Shown: piece after piece, positions 23,006-34,222 of the stretch
How the letters are laid out: every line of letters begins with the position of its first letter
How positions within the stretch are numbered: the stretch's first letter is position 1
Origin: Pseudoscleropodium purum
Taxonomy: Eukaryota; Streptophyta; Bryopsida; Hypnales; Brachytheciaceae
Assembly: GCA_963969395.1 (NCBI GenBank)
Contig: OZ017800.1
Coordinates: forward strand, 18,942,479 to 19,006,478
Direction: 5' to 3'
DNA: 64,000 bases
The notes under the pieces: generated by a model
Database searches by the model: none
What the model was told of the DNA's origin: nothing
Seen by the model: the letters and a program-made list of their open reading frames with translations, nothing else
Program-made: the position numbers and the translations under genes

Positions 23006-24085
23006 CTAGTTCAAGTAACGGCATTGCCTCCGAATCTCGCCCGCAGTGCCCGTGAGCACGTCCACCTGGCTGAGCGCCACCATGGCCTCGGCGAAGTTGG
23101 AGTTGAACGTGGCGCTGTCAGTGTTGGCTTGCACGAGGCCCTGCGTGCGCGCGTCCGCCCACATGCTCTGATCCGACGTGAGCAGGCCCCGTTTGTTCAC
23201 GATGTTCTTGAAGAACTGCGCGTCGAACTTGGTGGGCGACACCAAATCCATGTTCACCTGTACGTCCCTAAGGCCAGCCATGGGGCACTTCTTCTTCAGG
23301 TCCTGGGCGAAGTGCGCCTGCAAGCTGGGGTCGACTTGGGCGCCGTGGATGCGGTCGTCGATGGAGAGGCACGCGGCCTGCCCGATGGTGTGCGCGCCCG
23401 CGAGCGTCACCATCTGCGCGGCGTTCAGCCCCTTCCTCGCAAACGCCTGCAGCAGCGCCGGCACCGTATTGTTGGGCGTGAGCAAATTCTCGGAGACCTC
23501 CGAGGCCAGGGACACCTTGCCGTCGCGCCGGCCCGTGGACACGGTCCAGCCTTGCCCGCCCGTCAAGATGACACTGTCGCGCACGGCGAACTGTAGCACG
23601 TCGGCACAGGAGACGACGCCGGGGCAGGCCCGCTCGACGGCCTCCTTGGCGGCGTCCACGGCCTCGAAGCCATGCAGACCGGCGTTGTTGGTGGCCGTCT
23701 TCTCGGTTGAGGGTCCGTCGAGGAGCACGGATGCGTCGCAGCCACGGACGAAGCAGTCGTGGTACGCCAGGCGGAGGACGCCGGGCGCCACACTGCGGTT
23801 CTTGAGGAACGACGAGCGCATGGATTCGAAGACGATGGTTTCGACGTTGGGGCACGAGTGCCGGTAGAACCCGTCCTCGCAACTGCCACCATGACGGTTG
23901 TTGGGATTACCGTTGCTGCTGCTCTCGGATCCGGAGCGCGCCGCGACGAGGACGGGGGCGGCGCTCATGAGGATCAAGCTGATCAGGATGGTGGCGGTCG
24001 CGCACTTGATGAGCGCCTGGCTACTGTTGCTGGAGGAGCTGCCGCAGATCGTGCTGGCAGCCTGATAAGACCGCGAAACGGCCAT
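23006..24085 (-). CDS. Class III (secretory) peroxidase, intronless, 359 aa
   Basis: Haem peroxidase of the plant secretory family, acting in the apoplast or vacuole on phenolics with H2O2 and able to form reactive oxygen species. The N-terminus is long, with a hydrophobic signal core at about residues 30-49, then a Ser/Asn/Gly-rich linker. Distal haem pocket LRLAYHDCFVRGCDASVLL has R105 and H109; proximal histidine H232 is in TLAGAHTIGQ. The eight family cysteines are at 78, 111, 116, 154, 160, 239, 267 and 355, and C69 is an extra one. The tail IRRQCRYLN is typical. Plant members usually have up to three introns; this one has none. G+C is far above its surroundings. The start gives a credible signal peptide and no better upstream ATG exists. 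The substrate cannot be predicted. Confidence 0.96.
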   Translation of the reverse strand: MAVSRSYQAASTICGSSSSNSSQALIKCATATILISLILMSAAPVLVAARSGSESSSNGNPNNRHGGSCEDGFYRHSCPNVETIVFESMRSSFLKNRSVAPGVLRLAYHDCFVRGCDASVLLDGPSTEKTATNNAGLHGFEAVDAAKEAVERACPGVVSCADVLQFAVRDSVILTGGQGWTVSTGRRDGKVSLASEVSENLLTPNNTVPALLQAFARKGLNAAQMVTLAGAHTIGQAACLSIDDRIHGAQVDPSLQAHFAQDLKKKCPMAGLRDVQVNMDLVSPTKFDAQFFKNIVNKRGLLTSDQSMWADARTQGLVQANTDSATFNSNFAEAMVALSQVDVLTGTAGEIRRQCRYLN

Positions 24086-24405
24086 TGTCCTAGCTTGTAC
24101 TTTGCAGCTAGGGGCGGTCGAAGAATGAAGTTCTGATCGAACAGTTATTCGATCGATGTACTGTAGTACCCACTCGATCGATCAGGCAATCACTCAATGT
24201 TGAATCTGGTAACCAGATGTCAGTAGTCAGTACGTGATCTAGCAAACTTAATGTCTGGAAACTTGTGAAGTATGAGACTTAGTCGATCTGGTACGGTAAG
24301 ATCGAGCTTAATTGAATCTTGAAACTAGCATGTTGGCCGGTGATCGAGCTGAGTGAATGGAAGTAGTGATGGAGTTCAAATTTCTCAGACTTCTGTATAT
24401 ATATT
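24086..24405 (-). promoter_or_regulatory. Peroxidase promoter and leader
   Basis: A TATATATA run at about 24394-24402 could serve as TATA box for the minus-strand gene, which would give a leader of roughly 280 nt. The stretch also contains several CGATCGATC palindromes. Inference from position only. Confidence 0.4.
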
Positions 24406-25165
24406 CTTGCTGCTGTAAGCGCACTCGCTCAGGCACGACGGCCCAGCGAGCTCGATCGATCAGTGAATCAACGCGTGCATGGTGCATGTGCACTCGCTTT
24501 GCTCGTCTTGCCATTCGCCATTCAGCCCAAACTGGGACTCATGTTTTTGTAACAATTTTGAAGAATTTATATGAAGATTTGTATTTATTTCTTTTAATAT
24601 TAATTTGTTTATTGAAACCAATGCATACAATGTTCTCCATTCAAAGTAATGATATAATAAAATTTTCCATCAAAGTCCACAACTTGAAATCACGAATTCT
24701 TAGTAAATTCAAGGTCGGCAAGGAAAGTCTGTTCACTTAGTAGTCAGGCCATGAAGAAATTTTTCCGGAAGTCTTCTTCTACATGCAGGAGGGGCTGAAC
24801 AGTGTGGAAGAGACATTCCTTCCCCGGCTGAGTAGGTCACTCGTAACTTAACTGGGGATTTCATACTCGAATTCTGACTCGAAATCAAACTTTGTGACTG
24901 GTTGCTTGCTTGCTTGTTCAGCGTGGACGACGCTCTTGGAATCCCCCGTCAGGTTTAGTGTGAGCGGCATTGGTGGCGGGCCAGATGCGAGGGATACTTC
25001 AACGTACTCCAGGGTACGGAAGCTTAACGACATGACCCTCCCAGATTCGACTTCCGTCACACGAGGAAGCACAACAGACTTTCCCACTTGACTCCGAAGT
25101 CCCCTCTGGAGACAAAATGTCAAAATGCACTTTGGGTAGGCTCGTTAAACCTCAATTCACGAAGA
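24406..25165. other. Spacer between peroxidase and MITE
   Basis: No intact gene. A minus-strand open frame at 24848-25123 is more GC-rich than the spacer and has protein-like composition, but it has no ATG near its start and no recognised domain; it might be an eroded exon. Confidence 0.35.
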
Positions 25166-25415
25166 GGTTTTTGCATGGTTGTCATAGTGGACGGACGTCC
25201 GGTTCGCCCGTCCGATACAGTTAACACATAGTTGACTTTCTGATAACGGAAAAATAGGCTACGTGGATGCCATGTGGAACATGTTGGGCGCGGATGAGGT
25301 GACGTGTCATTCTGCAAAATTGCACAAGTTACAAAATTAAAGCCGTTCGGACCATCCGTCTGTCCATCCCGTCCAATGATCCTAACTCGCCCGTTATGAC
25401 AACCATGGGTTTTTG
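25166..25415. mobile_element. hAT-like MITE, 234 bp, with perfect 8-bp target duplication
   Basis: The element runs 25174-25407. Its termini are CATGGTTGTCATA and the exact inverted complement (13 bp). Immediately outside stand identical 8-bp direct repeats GGTTTTTG (25166-25173 and 25408-25415). An 8-bp duplication with CA-starting short TIRs is the hAT superfamily signature. Second-layer inverted similarity (GGACGG...GTCC) continues inside. No coding capacity, so it depends on a hAT transposase elsewhere. The intact duplication suggests recent insertion. Confidence 0.93.
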
Positions 25416-25508
25416 AAACTTTTTGTAAGATAGAGAAACACATTAGTTTCTTGGGAGTATAATTTTTATTTCAACCAATGCCCGGGAGAAAAAGTTATAG
25501 CACAATAA

Positions 25509-26486
25509 TTAACCCCTAAATGGTTTTGACTATGTTTTCACCAAAACCAATCCCAAAGTGCAATTGTAGTACAAGTATCAAATTTTAGAAAAAAATATAT
25601 TTTTGGACACATGTAACTTACCATAGGATCTCGTAGTAATCTTGTTTGAAAACATGTGGAAAAAATTTCAGAAATTTCCATTTTGTAAATTACAAGATAT
25701 TAGCAATTGAAGTAATAAATATCCTTTTCTTGGTCTTGCAAAAATCTGGGTAGCTACACTTCGGAAGGTCACATTTGTATAAAAAAATGTTTGAAATGGT
25801 GGGGTTTTTTTTTAATTCATTTCTCAAATCAAGTTGGCTACATGCTCAAAGAATTTCAAATGATTTGGAATTATACAACATATAGGAAAAAATGAGGAAG
25901 TAGAAGGAAGTACTAAGTAGAGAATAATTCAAAATACTAAATTGTTAACAATTTATTTTTGGAATCAAAAAATTCCAATCTCAATGGTTGTAATGTTGTA
26001 ATAAACAAATACATCCATTGTTTTTATTTTTTTCAAAAATGTTGAAGATTGAGTTAAATAAAGCCATAAAGGACTTTGGAATTTGTCTTAGAGTAGAGAT
26101 TTAATAACAATGAGCAAACTTTTGCAAACTTAAACTCCTCATAACTTTTGACTCATTGATCAAAATTTAATGATTCAAAGCTTTCCAAGTATATATAAAT
26201 ATATAGAACTAATTTAAAATTTTAATTTCTTAAAAAAGTTATTTTAAAAGAAGTTTTTTTGTTGCCCGGACTACCCTTTGTCCCTTTGAGCGATGAAAAG
26301 TACATATTATACAATAACTTTTTAACCATGTAGTCAAAAGTTATGAAAATTGTTGTGCCTTAAAGTTATTCTTTGGGCACGTATCATGTCAAAATTTCAA
26401 AGGAAAAAAATAAAAGCTTCATTTGTAGTGAGCTGCCTAAAATTTCTATGTTGCCAAAAAATTGTAATTTAAGCATTTAGGGTTAA
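25509..26486. mobile_element. TTAA-flanked TIR element, family 1 copy A (978 bp)
   Basis: Starts TTAACCCCTAAATGG and ends CATTTAGGGTTAA. The interior aligns along its length with copies at 28367-29302 and 37098-38027: shared blocks include CATGTGGAAAAAATTTCAGAA, TTACAAGATAT-like and, near the right end, TTGCCCGGACTACCC-like. No open frame. Non-autonomous. Confidence 0.8.
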
Positions 26487-27447
26487 GCTCAAAATGGAGG
26501 AGATCAGGCAACAAAATAAGGTCACAAAAACATGAAAGAAATTATTTTAATTTTTTTTCTCATAGATTAAAGTTTTATCTACGTATAAAGCTTTAATTCA
26601 ATTGATTTAGATTAGTGATGTGAAAGTTATGGAGCTTCTTGTGTTTCATGTAATCCAAAGTTTGCTTCTTCCATTTTTTGACTTCCATACTAATGTATAT
26701 ATTATCTTTGAAATGTCCACAATGCAATAAATGACATTAAGATGATTTCACATGTATCATATTCAATAAAAGACTATCAAATTTTTCATTTATTTATTTT
26801 TAGCAATCCAAAGATTTTTTTATTTTGTTTGCAATGGATGCCAGATGGTGGTTAGATTACTTTCATTGAGGTATTCTTTATTTTATTTCCATACAAAGAA
26901 AAGACCCCTTACTTATAAACCACTAAAGATATTATTCTAGTATATTTAGCAAGGCTTTTGACTCATTGAAATTTAACCTCCATTAATTAGGATCACTTGT
27001 AGTTATTAGAGCTTAGTACAATTGAGTATTACAATTTTGACTCTTTGAACTACCTCAATGTGTAATAAATAAATAAATATTCCTAACTTCAATTCTAAGC
27101 CATATTAGATTGTTCATTATTAGAAGAATTTTTGGGATCATTAAAAGAGGGAAAGTCACTCCAAAGTGACAATCCAATTTATTAAAATGAAGGTAGGTCT
27201 CCTATGAAAATTGTTTGAAATGCATAGTTAGATGTTGAGAATTTTGCAAAACTAGTCAATAAGAGCAAGCCTTATCACAAAAATCAGCTTCAATAGCCAT
27301 TAACTTTAATTTGGAAATTTGGAAATGAAAAGAGGAACCTCTTTATACAAGTGAGGTAGTAGGTAAAACAATCAATATAAGATGTGTACATTAGGATTAA
27401 TAGGAGCTCAATTGCTCATAGTTAAGTCAAATATAGGAATTATATTC
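26487..27447. other. AT-rich spacer, no gene seen
   Basis: No coding signal or RNA gene. Sequence near 27300-27345 may be the outer part of the foldback that follows. Confidence 0.45.
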
Positions 27448-27660
27448 AAAGTTAAATTGCAAACCTCATTTAGGCATAGTAGGATAACTTTTTTCAAAAA
27501 ATTTAGTTGGAATTTTGTCTATAACTTTTAATTGGAGTCTCAAAAATTTCAAATTGATTTTGAGAGATGAAACTTAACATGATTTCTCACATTAAATTAG
27601 TTCAAAGTTCAAAAAAAAGTTATTCTACTATGCTTAAATGAGGTTTGAAACTTGACTTTA
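27448..27660. mobile_element. Foldback element, about 213 bp
   Basis: The arms AAACCTCATTTAGGCATAGT (from 27461) and its complement ending at about 27646 pair over some 45 bp in all with few mismatches, ending in AACTTTTTT on the inner side. Inverted similarity may continue outward to about 27310 and 27780. No coding capacity. Confidence 0.8.
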
Positions 27661-27899
27661 AACACTATTTTTACATTTGACAATGAGTGGTCCATCTTCA
27701 AATTATCATGTAGTCTTTGAGGATTCATGCTGAATTCTTGATTTCTCTATAAAAACAACCTCTTCACCTTTCATTCTTACTAAATATCCATGGAATTAGT
27801 ATTTTACAATGCAATAAAAAAAACATTCTCGATGGTAAGCCATTGGACTATTTTAGGGCATTTGCATTTTTTCCACAATTTTAGAATGAATGGAAGGTA

Positions 27900-27986
27900 A
27901 ATTTGAGTAGAAAGTGTTTCATAATCAAAATTAAGGTGTACTAAAGTACCTTAATCCTGCTTATCAAACACTTTCTACTTGGATTT
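27900..27986. repeat. Imperfect palindrome, 87 bp
   Basis: AGTAGAAAGTGTTT on the left pairs with AAACACTTTCTACT on the right, and ATTAAGGTGTACT with AGTACCTTAAT near the centre. Possibly a remnant of a small foldback element. Confidence 0.75.
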
Positions 27987-28366
27987 GGAGCCATTAACGA
28001 GCATTTGACATCGCTATTTATAGTGAATTGGAATAGGAAAAAAAATAATTAACTAGTAAAAGGAAAAAAAACATAGTTTGCAAGGTCCTCAAAGGGCTTT
28101 AGAGTGACCCTCTTGAGACCTCATATTTTCTCTAATGTAGAGTGATTGCAAGAAATACTTGTATATTTTGTTGCATTTTTAATTTTTAGCCTTAAGTTTC
28201 AATACTTTTTGTACTATGAATCACCTTTAGTACTGTTAGGGGCATGGAATATGATATTTGAATGGTCTATTGGATTTCAAATCTATTATCTTGAGAACAT
28301 GTGATGTTTATCATTGAATGGAAAGGATAGGTGGCAATACTTAATTCACCATAAAAATAATCTACC

Positions 28367-29302
28367 TTAACCCCTAAAGGACCAAGGCCTTTTTTCTGCC
28401 AAAAAAACCTGAAAATTGCCATTTCTACAGTACAGAATAAAAGAAAAAATCAAATTTTTTTTATCACATTTAACCGTAGGATCTTACACCTCACTAGTAT
28501 AAAAAAGTGTGGAAAAAATTTCAGAATTTTTCACCGCACAAATTGCAAGATATTTGTGTTTAAAGTAAAAAAAACAAGTTTTTCAGCAAATTGCGGGACT
28601 GGATTTTTTTACTTTGCACATTTTTAACTGAAAATTTTTGCACAACAAAGTTTTGAGCTTTAAATCTTTATAGTTGAGAATTGAGTTGAGAGTCTGGGGA
28701 AAAAAATAAAATAAAAAAAAACTTAATTTTCATTCTTAAGAAAATTGTTAAGTAGAAGTAGGTATGAGATAGAACGAAAATCTAAAATATTCATATATTT
28801 TAGATGCAATTAAAATGCACTAATCCCAATGGTGAGATTGTTCTAGCAAATAAATTAAACCATGAAAAATAAAAAACTTGAAAATTTTGAAAATTTGCAT
28901 TCAGAAATGAATCCTACAAGTTATTTTGTTAAAGAAGATGCTCTAACTACCCAAAAAACTAGAATGTCCATAACTTTCTCACAACAAATCCAAATGAAAT
29001 GAATCAAAGATTTCAGATAGACAAAAATAAAATCTATGAAGAATTTTTTTTTTTTTTTTTAATTCAAAGTTTTGCAAATTTTTTTTGCTGCCCAGACTGC
29101 CCCCCGTCCCCTCATTTGAGCTTATTTGGTCATAACTATTGTTCCTGAGCACCAATTGTGAAAAAATTATACTCTCATAAAGCTTATCAGTTTTTCTATC
29201 TTCAAAAAAAGTATCAAAAAACCACAACAAAAATTCAGCCCATAGGTACTTGCCCAAAATCCCATTTGTCCCCCAAAGGGACAATGGTCCTTTAGGGGTT
29301 AA
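28367..29302. mobile_element. TTAA-flanked TIR element, family 1 copy B (936 bp), best preserved
   Basis: Begins TTAACCCCTAAAGGACCA and ends with the exact inverted complement TGGTCCTTTAGGGGTTAA, an 18-bp perfect match that includes the TTAA. The interior matches copies A and C. Near the right end, GCTGCCCAGACTGCCCCCCG stands out as GC-rich in an AT-rich element. A 20-base T run lies at about 29045. No transposase. Confidence 0.9.
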
Positions 29303-30439
29303 TATTGGTAGATTGGAGCCAATACATGCAAAACCCTACCAATACTATTCGGTTTTTCTATATACCATGAAATAATATTTTGAGTCAAAGACTACAATTT
29401 ACGCTAGAAAATAGGACTTCTACAATTTTCTTTTTAAATTAGAAAATATACTTGAAAAAATTATTTGAAAACTGGCTATTGTTTTTAACTAAGAGCAGAA
29501 AAGGAAGATCAAAGCTAGAACTAAAAAAAACATTTTTAATTCAATATAAATTCAGCCTTCAGATAGCATACTTTAAGCCAATGCAAAATACACTTGGAAC
29601 ATGTTTTTGGATAATTATCCTTCTCTTGAGAAGACGTATTTCTATTAGAAGAGCTAGCCAACTAAATTTGATGATGTAATTCTTCAAAAAAAGTACTTGA
29701 TAGTATTAAAAAAATTCCAAAACATTAGTGTTGCATATATTTGAAATTCAATCTCACCTATTGAATTAATTTTGAAAAAATAACATAATTCAAGTACATA
29801 AATTTTCCATTGCTATAGGAAGCTTACTTCTAAATTTCATATTCATTTGATTATTTTTGTAATACTTATAGCATAAAACAACTTCTATATTGAACATATG
29901 GTACAAAATAGGACATGTGTTTTTTGCAATCACCAAGTATTCTAGCATTGCGTACCAAATTTATATATATATTTTGAGCAAATTAAAAGAAGATTTTTTA
30001 GCAAAAAGGAGAGATCAACAAATCCCAAAGTAATAGTATTGCAAAATTTGATATTGGAAATAAATGTACTACAATAATAGTGAGTCTCCAATGCCAAAAC
30101 TAGACTCTAATCATTGACTAATGATGCTTGGTTTGTTTAATTTACATGCCTCATCAATTCCAAGTCTTTTTTCCTTATATAACTAAAACTAGCCTATTAC
30201 AAGCAAAAGGCCCATAAAAGATACCTAAGAAATGACCTATTTTACTCTTGCATCAACCCATGACTTTTTTCAATAAATGAGATTTGGGCTACATTAAGTG
30301 GAGTTAAACTACTTAGCCACAGTCAATGTCTTGGATGATCATGGTGATGGAGTGATTGTTGGTAACTACATAGGAACTTCTACCGCTTTCTAATATAAAT
30401 TCATCACAGGTAGTGACATTTTTAGGCCTTCATGTTTTG
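29303..30439. other. AT-rich spacer, no gene seen
   Basis: Only short low-complexity open frames. Confidence 0.45.
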
Positions 30440-30655
30440 AACATTAGTTTGGAAATATTGTGACTATTTTAGGTGAATAAGATGACCACTACGGATACAC
30501 TTTTTGTTGGTTTTGGGGTAATCTACAGACTCTTTTGGTCCAATTGGATAGCACACTCCAACAGTTCATAACAAATTCATACTTTGTCAAAAAAAATTTG
30601 AAAAATTCAACTATTCTCCCCACTTCCCACATTTATTTTTGTGTCGAATTTAACC
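30440..30655. repeat. Dispersed repeat, copy of 3440-3655
   Basis: See the matching copy; it abuts the small TTAA element starting at 30651. Confidence 0.65.
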
Positions 30656-30881
30656 CTTGAACACCAAGGCAAACGTTTTGTGTCCGATGGATGATAGGGA
30701 ATCGAACTATATAGGACACAAAAGTGCAACTATTCATCCTCAAAATTTGTTTTAGAAAGGGAAGATCTTCTACACTAGTTTGACTTGCAATGACTACTTT
30801 CACAATTTTGGAGGCTAATGATTCACACAGTAATAAAAAAGGATGATTTCAAGGGTCACCCCTTCGGCGTTTAAGGGTTAA
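30651..30881. mobile_element. Small TTAA-flanked TIR element (231 bp)
   Basis: Left end TTAACCCTTGAACACCAAGG; right end CCTTCGGCGTTTAAGGGTTAA is close to its complement, so TIRs of about 20 bp with a few mismatches. A degenerate relative lies at 1142-1378. No coding capacity. Confidence 0.75.
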
Positions 30882-31462
30882 AAAATAAATACCCAACAAA
30901 CATGATTCTGCCTGTCATAGGCTAAATGGTATCGATGTAAAGTTGTAGTCCTCAACTGTAGCTCCCGATCCAGATTTACTGTACATTCGATTATGAGCAG
31001 ATTGAGATGCTTAATGCACGTGTTTATTTGCACGTGCTCATATAACTTGAACACCTAAGAAAGATATGGTCCTATTGGACTCGAAAGAACATTCTGTGTG
31101 ATCTGGCATGGGCAATGGCATGGCTTGACTTCACCATTTGCTTCAATAAACAAACTGAAAGAAAATGCGAGACTTTCTCAATCCACATCAGCACCAGGCA
31201 GACTTTGAAGGCTCACTGCACTCGTCGAAAACCAAACTTTCATTGACCCATTTCTTAGTTTCGAGAAATCCGGATTGAATTCTCCATCTCGTCGATCCTT
31301 GTTTGGTGAGCTCCACCTCGGTCACTCTGTTTTCCTCGCCGATCGAGTTGTCTTCCTGAATTGAAGGGCTTTCCTTCCATATATTCCAGCCACCCCGCGT
31401 ACGTCCGTCTTGGAATTCAAATCCGTACGCCGCACAATTCATTCGTAACTCCAAGCTGTAAC

Positions 31463-31621
31463 TATAAAAACCCACAAGTACAACCCAAAGCAATTGTCAA
31501 AACAGCAACCATTCCCAATCTTCAGCTTTGAATTCCATCACCGTATCTCTGTCTACACTTCTCGATCTCTTCACGTGCTCACTCGCGACGCACAAAGCTC
31601 CACTTGCAGATGAACTTGTGA
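31463..31621 (+). promoter_or_regulatory. TATA box and leader with mini-uORF for the germin-like gene
   Basis: TATAAAAA at 31463-31470 is well placed for transcription starting near 31495, which gives a leader of about 190 nt. In the leader an upstream ATG at 31610 opens a three-codon frame (Met-Asn-Leu-stop at 31619-31621) out of frame with the main protein. Confidence 0.6.
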
Positions 31622-31683
31622 ACTTCTCCTTCACTCAAACTAATTCCAGCACCACCGAGTGCCAATTGATCACGCACGTCGAC

Positions 31684-32364
31684 ATGGGCATCATGAATTA
31701 TCCCCGCAGCAGCAACAACTTGTGGACGACAGTGGTCGTGGTGGTGAGCATCGCTCTTATTATGCCCATGCTGACCGTGGCCGCCGATTCCGATCCCTTG
31801 CAGGACTTCTGCGTCGCCGACCTTCATTCCGGACTCACCATCAACGGATTCCCGTGCAAGCCCGCCAACAACGTCACCGTGAACGACTTCAAGTCCGCGG
31901 CCTTGCAGAACGCCGGAGACACCAACAACTCCGACAAGGCCAAGGTGACGGGGGCCATGGTGGCGGAGTTCCCGGGATTGAACACTCTCGGGATCTCGGC
32001 TGCGCGAGTGGACTTCGCCAAAGGCGGCGTCAACACTCCACACAGCCACCCCAGGGCAGCCGAGATTCTGATGGTGGTCGAGGGCGAGCTCTACGTGGGC
32101 TTCGTGAGCACCAACAACACTTTGTTCGCCACCGTCCTCAAGAAAGGCGAGTTGTTTGTGTTTCCCAAGGGACTGGTGCACTTCCAGCTCAACATCGGCA
32201 ACGGCAAGGCGATGGCCTTTGCGGCTTTGAGCAGTCAGAACCCCGGGAGGACAACCATTGCACCAGCGTTGTTCACCCCGGACATCGAGGACGAGGTGTT
32301 GGAGAAGGCGTTCAAGATCAACGAGGAGACGGTGGACAGTATCCAGAAGAACTTCCAAGTATAA
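31684..32364 (+). CDS. GLP: Germin-like protein (cupin), intronless, 226 aa
   Basis: Secreted Mn-binding cupin of the cell wall; family members show oxalate oxidase, superoxide dismutase or no known activity. The start is chosen at 31684: it is the first in-frame ATG after the TATA box and gives a signal peptide with hydrophobic core WTTVVVVVSIALIMPML (about residues 14-30) and likely cleavage before DSDPLQDFCV. Germin box 1 (GGVNTPHSHPRAAEILMVVE) supplies H120, H122 and E127; box 2 (FPKGLVHFQLNIGNG) supplies H166. The N-terminal cysteine pair is C43 and C58. N-glycosylation sequons are present (NNVT, NNT). Length matches the family. Compact, GC-rich coding sequence in an AT-rich setting, like the peroxidase. 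Confidence 0.95.
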   Translation: MGIMNYPRSSNNLWTTVVVVVSIALIMPMLTVAADSDPLQDFCVADLHSGLTINGFPCKPANNVTVNDFKSAALQNAGDTNNSDKAKVTGAMVAEFPGLNTLGISAARVDFAKGGVNTPHSHPRAAEILMVVEGELYVGFVSTNNTLFATVLKKGELFVFPKGLVHFQLNIGNGKAMAFAALSSQNPGRTTIAPALFTPDIEDEVLEKAFKINEETVDSIQKNFQV

Positions 32365-33409
32365 ATTTTGTTTACGAAGCAAGTGCTCGATCACCCAGTT
32401 GAATTGAACAATCTATGGACGGAAGCTCTAGAGGCACCATTCATATTTTGTCATTCGCTGTCAACATTTAGTGGGGGATTAGAGTCTAACCGGGATCGGA
32501 AGACTTCTCACGAGTTCCAGAGTAGCTTCATTATGTGGTTTTGATGGGAGCTGGTCTATCACAAGTTAGACACAAATGTTGACAAAAGTGACTTTAGCCA
32601 TTGTTAAGTTGGACAACATTCCATCATTTATTCAATAAATTAATTCAGAATGATTCCCAGCACCTCTGGTGTATTCTCATGAAAAAAAGTGTTGTAAGAA
32701 GATACAGTACTCCACATAATTTGTGTGGTGCAACGGTCGTGTGTTATGTGTTCATGCATTGTAATTCAATTAATTCCTTTAACTTGATATTCTGTTCCCC
32801 AGAGAATGGCTTGGTCAGGAGTACGTGCTCCTGCCGACCCATCATATGAATCCATAATTTTTGAGCTCTGGAGGTGATATATTTCATTACTAGGGGTGTC
32901 TCATTGCGTTCTTCGTGCCATCTTTCCATTGTTTGAAACCTGTGGCAACTCTGAGCGCCAAATCCTGATTAAGAAAATGCCAACGCTCTGCACAAATTCT
33001 CGAAATTTCAACACCCTTGAGAGGATTTTCAACCTTCAACAATGATGCAGTAAATCTCATTTCAGGAAACATGCAAATTCATTTTGGAATTGCCAAAACC
33101 AATTTCAAAATACTCATCGGAAGATTGAAACTTATATTTCAAAATATGCCAGTTGACAACAAACTCGAGGATGCTCAATTTTCTCCCATTTTAGTACCAT
33201 TTTGTTCCAAGGGCTTGGTGCACAGCCTAGCATTACTTTGTTGCAAATTGCTGCCAAATTGCCAAAAAAAAAAATTTTAGGTCTTAAGATGTATCATGAG
33301 TTGTCAATTATGATACTTGATAGCCAATTCATAAAAATCATGTAATTACAAACACATTCATTTTTTTAGTAGATTGTTGATAAAAAAAACTCATTAAAGC
33401 TTGTAGATA
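32365..33409. other. Germin 3' flank and spacer
   Basis: Likely 3' UTR near the gene, then AT-rich sequence. An open frame at 33017-33280 may be a decayed upstream part of the LRR pseudogene but has no recognisable motif. Confidence 0.4.
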
Positions 33410-34099
33410 ATGCAAAAACTCACCACAGATTTAGGTGTGCTATATATTGCAAGTGTTGGACAAGGAGTAGAAAAAAGCTTGTGTGAATATTTTAAGCTAA
33501 GCTTCTTCATTGTGAGCGAGTGTAACATACCTTTTTTGGTGGATGATTGCCTTTCCCAATGCTCTCAGGATTTGATATTGCTTAGTCTCCAAGATTGCTC
33601 AGGTGTCACAAAAATTGGCATCCAAAAGCTTTGTTCATTTGGTGGCCTCCGTGTATAGTACATTTCCAATTGTGACAACATTGTGGAACTTCCAGAGGAA
33701 ATTGGCAAATTAATCAACTTGGTGGAAATTATCGTGGAGACATATTCCAATCTTTAGAGCTTGCCAAACACTATAGGCAAACTGAAAAATCTGAAGAAAC
33801 TTATTATTGAAAACTTTGAAGGATTGCAAGTTATTCCTAACAATGTTGGAGAATTGTCTAAGGTAGAGCATTTCTCTTTTGTGGGTTGTGACAATTTGAA
33901 GGTGATTCATAATGCACAAATTTGCACCCAAAAACTCATGAAGCTGAAGTTACCAATTGTGCCCACGACTTGTCTTTGTCCTTGTCCTCAACTTCAACAT
34001 CTTGACATTGAGAATGGTCGAGGTGTGAAAGAGTTTCCTCATGACTTTTTCAAGATTGATATGCCAAAATTGGAAGTCGTCCGCTGGTGGGATCATTGA
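33410..34099 (+). pseudogene. NLR-type leucine-rich repeat fragment with two in-frame TAG codons
   Basis: One reading frame from ATG 33410 to TGA 34099 (230 codons) encodes disease-resistance-type LRRs: LLSLQDCSGVTKIGIQKL, ISNCDNIVELPEEIGKLINL, SLPNTIGKLKNLKKLIIENF, VIPNNVGELSKVEHFSFVGC, CPCPQLQHLDIENG. Two TAG stops interrupt it at 33656-33658 and 33755-33757, yet there is no frameshift. The second stop stands where a CAG (Gln) codon would fit the repeat. No NB-ARC, TIR or coiled-coil domain is present upstream, so this is a C-terminal piece. It is AT-rich like its surroundings. I cannot assign the NLR class. Confidence 0.85.
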
Positions 34100-34222
34100 T
34101 CTCACGGAAAGGTTGTATTGAAGAATCATAATGGTTTCAAACTAGTTTTGAAGACTTGGAGGTTTATGGTCTATAAATTAGAGGTACACAAATAGCACAA
34201 TGGTTCAATTTCCTGATTAAGC

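Noticed and set aside
23024..24136. Several long plus- and minus-strand open frames overlapping the peroxidase
   Set aside because: They are shadows caused by the high G+C of the real gene; none has a domain, while the 23006-24085 frame has all peroxidase motifs.
24848..25123. 91-codon minus-strand frame
   Set aside because: Starts with TTG, has no recognised domain and no partner exon; kept only as a remark in the spacer entry.
31528..31683. N-terminal extension of the germin-like protein
   Set aside because: The longer frame begins with TTG, not ATG, and would bury the signal peptide; 31684 is the first in-frame ATG.
31579..32402. 271-codon minus-strand and 247-codon plus-strand frames across the germin-like gene
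   Set aside because: Alternative frames of a GC-rich coding sequence; composition (runs of R, H, Q) is that of a shadow.
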